NCBI GenBank assembly: GCA_033085395.1 | Contig: JANQBS010000155.1 | Span: 31,443-95,442, forward strand | Length of the DNA stretch: 64,000 bases | Source: Xanthoparmelia taractica | Taxonomy: Eukaryota; Ascomycota; Lecanoromycetes; Lecanorales; Parmeliaceae | Direction of reading: 5' to 3' | Translations under genes and position numbers: made by a program | Notes under the pieces: generated by a model | Seen by the model: the letters and a program-made list of their open reading frames with translations, nothing else | Databases searched by the model: none | Told to the model about the DNA's origin: nothing | Shown here: one piece after another, positions 57,956 to 64,000 of the stretch | Layout of the letters: each line of letters starts with the position of its first letter | Position numbering within the stretch: the first letter of the stretch is position 1

Positions 57956-59170
57956 ATGTACCATTACGCTGTCCCTCCACAGGGATATGTCCGCTATAAC
58001 TACAATACCTCAGCATCAACTTCGCCCTCAGGATCGCCTCAACCTCACCCGCATTACACATATTGGATACCACCGCAGTATCAATCACCTACAACATCCC
58101 CAAAATCTACGAAGCGACATTCACGCAAACAAAGCTACACCTACCCGCAAAGCCCAGGAGGTTGGCACTCGCCCGCAGGATATCCATCCCAAGGCCACTA
58201 CACTACCAGGCCAGACTACCAGTCGCCACCGGAATACCAGGACTATGTGAGTAGAGACAATCTCGAACGAGGCAAATCAAAAGCTCGCCGCTTTTCAAAC
58301 TCTGGCACCCATGGCGGTGGCAACACCAACGGCCCAAGGCGCCACGCCTCCACGCGATCGCAGAAACAGCCTATCATCAATGATACGTCTGACGAAGCAG
58401 ATGAGCCTACATTCACGTACATCAGGACCCAAGCCAGTCGCTCCAAAGAAGACAAGTACTACAAGTCAAAGCCCAAAGCTAACAAGTATTTCTCCTTCCA
58501 CCAGGTGCCTGCGCGAGAGAAAGCCTCTGACTCACAGAAGACACGAACACGCCGGCCATCCGAGTCTAGACCAACCACGGCCAAACCAGCAAAAGCGGCC
58601 CCGCCACCCCGAGAGGCAACAGCGGCTGATGCGGCCCAACATCGAATACCTGCTGGCTATTCGCTGAAAAACTGGGACCCCACTGAGTCACCGGTGCTGC
58701 TGCTTGGGAGCGTCTTTGATGCTAACTCGCTCGGCAAATGGATCTATGACTGGACCGTTTTCCACCACGGACCGTCGACCCCGATGTCCGAGGTAGCGGG
58801 CGATCTTTGGTTGCTGCTTATCAAGCTAGCCTGCAAGATGAAGAGAGCCCATGAATGTTTGCCACGAGTGAGATATTCTGAAAACCGGGAAACAATCAAG
58901 GATTTCATCGCGGGTGGCGACAGGTTATGGACACGCTTCAAAAGGCTTCTCGAGATCTGCGAAGATTACATGTGGAAGGTGGCAAGGAAGGAAGGAGCCA
59001 AGGGATCCGTGAAAATGGGTAAAAACAGTGGCTGCGAGTTTGTCGACTCCATCTTCGGACGAGACAGGGAACTGGAAGAAACGGAGAGCCTGATGCAGGG
59101 CATCAGGCTATGGAATATGCGTTTCGACGCAAACTGTGAGGAGATTCTACGCCGTCCTTCGGCTGCCTAG
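57956..59170 (+). CDS. Conserved fungal protein of unknown function
   Basis: One exon, 404 aa. The first 220 residues are disordered: Tyr/Pro/Ser/Gln-rich, then Arg/Lys/Ser-rich. The C-terminal 185 residues are a compact, mostly helical domain starting GYSLKNWDPTE and containing LLGSVFDANSLGKWIYDWTVFHHG, EVAGDLWLLLIKLACKMK, and Arg/Asp-rich helices. I have seen this domain in many fungal proteins of unknown role, sometimes mislabelled as cell-wall proteins; there is no signal peptide or membrane segment here, so a cytoplasmic or nuclear role is more likely. The long CT-rich leader before it suggests a sizeable 5' UTR. Confidence 0.75.
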   Translation: MYHYAVPPQGYVRYNYNTSASTSPSGSPQPHPHYTYWIPPQYQSPTTSPKSTKRHSRKQSYTYPQSPGGWHSPAGYPSQGHYTTRPDYQSPPEYQDYVSRDNLERGKSKARRFSNSGTHGGGNTNGPRRHASTRSQKQPIINDTSDEADEPTFTYIRTQASRSKEDKYYKSKPKANKYFSFHQVPAREKASDSQKTRTRRPSESRPTTAKPAKAAPPPREATAADAAQHRIPAGYSLKNWDPTESPVLLLGSVFDANSLGKWIYDWTVFHHGPSTPMSEVAGDLWLLLIKLACKMKRAHECLPRVRYSENRETIKDFIAGGDRLWTRFKRLLEICEDYMWKVARKEGAKGSVKMGKNSGCEFVDSIFGRDRELEETESLMQGIRLWNMRFDANCEEILRRPSAA

Positions 59171-60365
59171 GGTAAACGAGAGTCTTTGTGCTTTTGACTC
59201 ATCATTGCATTGTTATTTCTTTGGGAGGATGTTTACTATATTTCTATGGCGCCTTGCAGCACTTTCCGCGAAGATACCCTTGCCTTTCGTTCGGGCGGAG
59301 CGTTTGCCGGCAAAGCATTATCATGGAGCAGTCCTTCAACTTATAATGTATAACTACCGAGCATGGTTCAGTTTTCTTTTCGGCATCATTGGACAAGCTG
59401 ATTCCTATGAGTCACTGGCGCTGTTCAGCATAGACGGGGCTTGAGTCACACACACACATTTTATACACTTCGGATTGGGAGGACTACAAAGTCCAAATCT
59501 ATAGAAATACTTAAAAAGCATATTCAATTTCCTTAGCCTGGTCTCCTTCTGCTGTTACGTGCCTTGTACCCTGTGTGGTCATTACAATACAATACACACT
59601 CGTCCAATACGCAACACCGCCATCATCTGCCCTGACACCCATTCCGACCTCTGAAACTCGCCCTCCCAAAAAACCCTGCCATCTGACCACCGAAACGTGC
59701 CTCGATTATCACAGCCGCCCTGTGATCCTTCCGCTTTCAAACTTTGAACCGTGCAGCCCTACCCTGCCACGAGACCCGTCGAACGTACATTACCGCTCTA
59801 ATATCTCACGGCCATGCTAGTGCATAATCTGCTCTATAATCTTACCCGCCGAACCATTCGGCTTACCCATCCATCCATCATCCATCATACGCCGGCCGAC
59901 CGAGTACCTTAGTGAGCGAAATCGCAAATCCCCGTGCCTCGAGTCGAGTGAACCTAGGCCCGACAGTCAGTGAGTCAAACCCTCGGCAGCCGAATGACCC
60001 CTTCGCTCCGTCTCACATCAGAGCGAGCGACTTTCTCTCTTCTTTCTGCCGGTCCAACCAATAAAGCCTCATTCAACCCCCCTCCTTTTTTTCACTTCAC
60101 TCAAAGAAGAAAGAGAAGGAAAGAAAAATTAAAAGAAGAAAGGAAAGGAAACGAACCAAAAGCCCTAAAACTCAAAATTCGCAAACGAACCTGCCTCAAG
60201 GGTTTAAGGTAGTGATCAGCACCCCTTCCAGCCCGTTCCAGCGCGTAAATCTCCTTTCCGATTGGATGTGCAAAGTATACGGTGCATATTTGCGGCGCCC
60301 AAAAAAAAGAAAGAAGGGAGAGAGTGGGTTCATGCAGGATGGGGGTGGGGATGACATGCATGAAC

Positions 60366-60385
60366 TCTGTCTGTCTGTCTGTCTG
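60366..60385 (+). repeat. (CTGT)n microsatellite
   Basis: Five CTGT-type units in tandem. Confidence 0.85.
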
Positions 60386-61013
60386 GGCCGTGGGATCCCC
60401 CCTCTTTTCCCTCGTGGGATGAAAAGTACGTACGTTACGAAGGAACATAGGTAGAAAAAGGGCAGAGCTGCATGTGCCGTGCGCTTCCGGGGAGGGTGGG
60501 ATATTACGGGTGGAAAGGGGAAAAGAGCTGGTTTGATGCTTTTTTTGGAAGGCTGGGATTGGGGGGGGGGGGTTGCATGTACATTGGGATGATGATACAG
60601 TAAGAATGTGCGTACGTCGTACCATGGTTTTGCTTTTGCATTTCCTGTAGCCAGGCAGCAAAGTAAAGTAATGCAAAGCAAAGCAGGATGAGTAAGGTTT
60701 TACGCTGATGTGTTGAGGGAGTGGGAGTGTTGCTATTTTCAAGTTTCTCCATCTCTGCATTTGTGTTGTTTTTTTAGGGCGTTGAGTAAGCCATTACTGA
60801 CTGACTGGCACACATGCATCAGTCGAATGAGCAAGGAAAGCTCTGCCATTTCACATTTCAGCCTCAAATCTCTTAATCTTGCTCTCCTCGATGACTATGA
60901 TTGATTCAATGCAACTGAGCTGAAGCAACAAATCCGAGAAATGGGAATGATGGTGGGAAAGGCGCGATGCCGATCTGACCTACCATCTAATTGTCCGCCT
61001 TCCACTCCTTCCT

Positions 61014-61053
61014 TTCTTTCTTTATTTCTTGCTTTCTTGCTTTCTTTCTTACC
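61014..61053 (+). repeat. CTTT-rich microsatellite
   Basis: Interrupted CTTT/CTTG units over about 40 bases. Confidence 0.8.
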
Positions 61054-61949
61054 ATACCGTTCTGTCTTTCTTTACGGTCACACCACACCACACCACATCA
61101 CGCTACCACCATCATCGTTGCTCAGATACCCCCATACGCATGTGATAGTGATGGTAGTGCTTACTTGACTGCCAACATTTTATCTTATCACATCTGTAGC
61201 CGCCATGTGGCCTGCACGCCCATATTTTTGATTCTTCTCAGGGCGGTTGTGGCTTGTCTCATCACAATTTTTTGTAACAGGCGCTTTGAGGTAGATGTAA
61301 ATAAAGTATTCCGCGTGACTCGGGTCAGTGGTCGGTTGATGTTACGTACTTTTCTGATACGGAGTACTCACCACATGGTGTGACAACGTTTCATGTGTTT
61401 GCTCAGCCTGGGGTCTTTGGTGCTGGGCACATTTTGGTCGGACAAAGTGGGTGACTGGTGAAGAAAACCAGGAGAATGACACAAGTCTGAATACCGAGGT
61501 TTACCCGGCCACTTTAGGATTCTTGAAAGTTATCAAGCTATCAGCTTTATTCTACTTTATCAAAGGCTTACGATTAGTTAAGGGGAGGGTTTTTGTACAG
61601 GTGTATATGGTAGTTCCACGGTGTTGGTATGATATTCTATCTTCTTCCTTTAAAGTTTGGGTGGAAGGCTTCAGCAGTCGGGTAAACCAGCGGTCCGTTG
61701 GGCTTGCTTGGGTTTTGCATCGAGCACAGATCATCAGATGCCATGTAATGCTGTATCTCGAGCCCCATAGAGAGCTTCATCTTCTATCAATGGTTACTGA
61801 GGAGTGAGGCGGACAAGAGAGGAGCAATGGAGGCCTGCTCCAGCACAAGGCTGAGCCTGTTCTGCCTGAAATCATGCACAGGGAACTTAATGGTCCGGAC
61901 GGTCCAAAATGAAGCTATACAAACAGTCCACAGTCCGTCCAGCCTCCTA

Positions 61950-64000
61950 GACCGTCTAACCTCATATTGAACGATCTGGACTATTAGTCCGAGGCCTCAA
62001 TAAGTGCTTTCATTACTTCATCCTTCATGATATCAATAATCGCATATAGATCTTCCTTCGTATAGACATCTAATCGAAACCATAACTTCAGACACTCCAA
62101 TATCTTAATAATCTCACTCTAAAGCCTACCTCTAGAGTTAGAAACAGTGCGTTTGGCCTCAGAAAACACTCGTTCTAACTCCGCAGACATAGCTAAAATC
62201 GAGTAGATATCGATCGCCATTCTTGAAAGAAGAGGATATCGCGTGCGCTGTTTCAAATTAAGTTATTATTCAAGTACTATTTGTTCTTTATCTTCATCGA
62301 GGACAAAGACGTCTTGAATATATAGATTCAACTTATCTAGGATAATGATATCTATCTTATTATTCTAAGTATCTAGTCACTAAAAGAACTAATTATCGCT
62401 ATTACGTATAGCTATAAGTGTCCTAGAATAATAATTAGCGAGACCAGTAGATAATCGATATTTGAATTCCTAGAATTGCTTTATTATTAACTTCATATTA
62501 GATTGCTAGTCAGAACTTTATCGTCTAAAATACTTTTATTTTCGTCTAAGATTAAGAACGATAGCGACGATGTATACGAGGGCTCTTTCGATTTTATTTT
62601 AGTACTTTAATAGCTTGATAAGCTCTACATAAAGAGACTCTCGCATAAAATCGTGCTGGGTGAATTATTTTATAGTCTTTTCGAAATAATTAATTAAAAA
62701 ATTCATTATAAAAAGAACTCTTTTTAAGGTTACTCCGCGATCTTCTATCGTCTTAATTAAATCATAAAATACTTAAAGAAAATCGCGAATATAGATAAGT
62801 GTTTTCTACTTCTTAGCACTAAGTAGATCTTTAGATAGATTAAGTTCTTCGTTGATAATGACTATAATAGCTTCCTTAAGTCTTCTAATGGCTTAATCAA
62901 GTATATTAAACTATAAATTCCACCTAATACTGTTGTCACGATGTGGGAGAAGGTCGTTGCTTCGTTTTTTAAATGATTGAATACGCTGAGAACTCGTTAT
63001 AATTCAAATAATAATATTATGAAGCTTATCTAGAGGTCTTAGCCTTCGTTACTGATTCAATTAAGCATTAGAGAAAGAAATATTGATATTCTTAGAATAC
63101 TTATAGTTATTGACTGATTTTCTAAAGAGAAAGTTCTAGATAGCGAGATTAATGATGTAATTATTACACCGAAGACATCGCTGTTAAGTATTATATTGAA
63201 CTTCTTCTAATTATAAAGACTTAGCAATAGCATTAATAAGATGATTATTTTGACCCGCGTTATTCATAATTATAATTTATATATTCTAATTTATTGCGAA
63301 TCTCAAAGTTATTAAGTATCTCCTGAAGAATCACCGCCTGATTTTGCCCTGAGTGTTCCCCTTCTATCTCTTTTAGTGCGAGAGTAATAGCGTATATCTT
63401 TAAGTTCTTCGCAGTAAAATACGCAATTACTTTAAGTAGTCCGAGGCGATTTGATAACGTTTATAAATTATATGTGATATAAATATCTAATATAGTCGTA
63501 GCGAGTATATAACGAAGTCGCTATTTTCCCTCCGCAAATAGATCTTTAGTATAAGTCTTTATGATCTTAGTAGCATCAGAGAGCATTCGATTAATAATAA
63601 GATTAACGTATTTCAAAAAGGTTCGGAAGTCTAGATCGTGGATATAATTGAATAAGATGTTTTGAGGAATAGTCTATTGCAGATACAAATACTTTAAAGT
63701 AGCTTTATTAAGGTCTATGTTTATGAGTTCTCTTCGTCTCTCTTTCTCCGCCTTTTAATTTATTTAAACGCCTCGAAGTATTGCTACGTTAATTGATATT
63801 TTCTCTTGAATTCTCTTTGTAGTAATCTCGCTAAGTGTAGAATTAATTCTATATATTATTTTCAGATATCGATTAATTGCGCCTGTGTCTTTAGAAATGC
63901 TATATATTTTATAATAGCGATTACTACGGGTCGGAAAGGTGTGGTATCTGTTGAACATAGTCGTTTTCAACTTTTTTTTAACTTTTTTTAAAAAATTATA
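61950..64000 (-). mobile_element. Decayed hAT-family DNA transposon (continues beyond window)
   Basis: From about 61.95 kb the sequence turns strongly AT-rich to the window end. On the minus strand, 62220-62122 reads MAIDIYSILAMSAELERVF then SEAKRTVSNSRGRL, which is the C-terminal dimerisation block of hAT transposases (compare family motif SAEPERVFS). A TAG at 62121-62119 follows at once where a sense codon (probably CAG) is expected; the frame then continues SEIIKILECLKLWFR to about 61984. Many stop codons occur further upstream. The pattern (C-to-T loss of CAG, TA-rich composition) fits repeat-induced point mutation. The terminal repeat near the C-terminal side may be close to 61890-61960, where GGTCCGGACGGTCC-like words cluster, but without the other end it cannot be confirmed. 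Confidence 0.75.
62119..62220 (-). pseudogene. hAT transposase C-terminal dimerisation block, stop-interrupted
   Basis: The clearest protein-level remnant inside the decayed element: 33 sense codons matching the hAT dimerisation domain, ended by TAG. It fixes the direction of the element as minus strand. Confidence 0.7.

Larger units (their letters stand above)
59171..61860. other. Intergenic, simple-sequence rich
   Basis: No gene was supported. Contains purine-rich 60100-60180, a (CTGT)n at 60366-60385, a 12-G run at 60561-60572 and a CTTT-rich tract at 61014-61053. Long minus-strand frames over the purine tracts are artefacts of composition. Confidence 0.45.

Noticed and set aside
60101..60760. 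A 219-codon minus-strand frame
   Set aside because: Runs over purine-rich low-complexity DNA with a CTGT repeat and a G run; a second frame over the same DNA is nearly as long, so it is a composition artefact.
1..64000. tRNA genes, CRISPR arrays, bacterial-type operons
   Set aside because: I looked for TTCGAATC-type tRNA T-arms and for regular spaced repeats and saw none that folded or repeated convincingly; a tRNA scan would be decisive.

Overview
The window is nuclear DNA of a filamentous ascomycete (Pezizomycotina; Dothideomycetes is my best guess, not proven). The evidence is short GT-AG introns of about 45-160 nt with CTGAC/CTAAC-type branch sites, fungus-specific families (Pth11-like receptor, mpaB-like oxygenase, GlpF-type aquaporin, fungal MATE transporter), separately transcribed genes on both strands, and an AT-rich decayed DNA transposon at the right edge. 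Exon structures were assembled by hand from reading frame, splice sites and recalled family motifs; no alignment program was run.

Left part (1-20.3 kb) is mostly housekeeping: the 3' end of a GDE1-type phosphodiesterase, PRP43 (DEAH helicase), a PRMT5/Skb1 methyltransferase, a small secreted protein, OST4, TMA46, a 1,439-aa AT-hook/zinc-finger protein and RPL26. At 21-25.3 kb are two damaged accessory genes: a flavin monooxygenase with three lesions and a Pth11-like receptor with a premature stop. At 26-35 kb follow a MATE transporter, an agmatinase with a signal peptide, and argininosuccinate synthase (ARG1).

ARG1 is the highlight. Its 416-residue protein is spread over 26 exons, with 25 introns in 3.8 kb of DNA. 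Exons of 3, 10, 12, 13, 16, 19 and 20 nt are included, and every junction keeps the frame. This is far more introns than I expect in an ascomycete gene.

At 35.8-46.6 kb lie YRA1/Mlo3 (with a 1,095-nt intron inside its RRM), VPS24, the p23 co-chaperone SBA1, an aquaporin and an mpaB-like oxygenase. At 48.6-59.2 kb lie an alcohol dehydrogenase (preceded by a presequence-like uORF), a head-to-head pair RPL43/RSM19, seryl-tRNA synthetase, and an unrecognised fungal protein. From about 62 kb to the end is a mutated hAT transposase.

There are no operons. Likely functional links are the arginine/agmatine pair (ARG1 and agmatinase, convergent) and several divergent pairs that may share promoters: PRP43/skb1, OST4/TMA46, RPL26/zinc-finger gene, VPS24/SBA1 and RPL43/RSM19.
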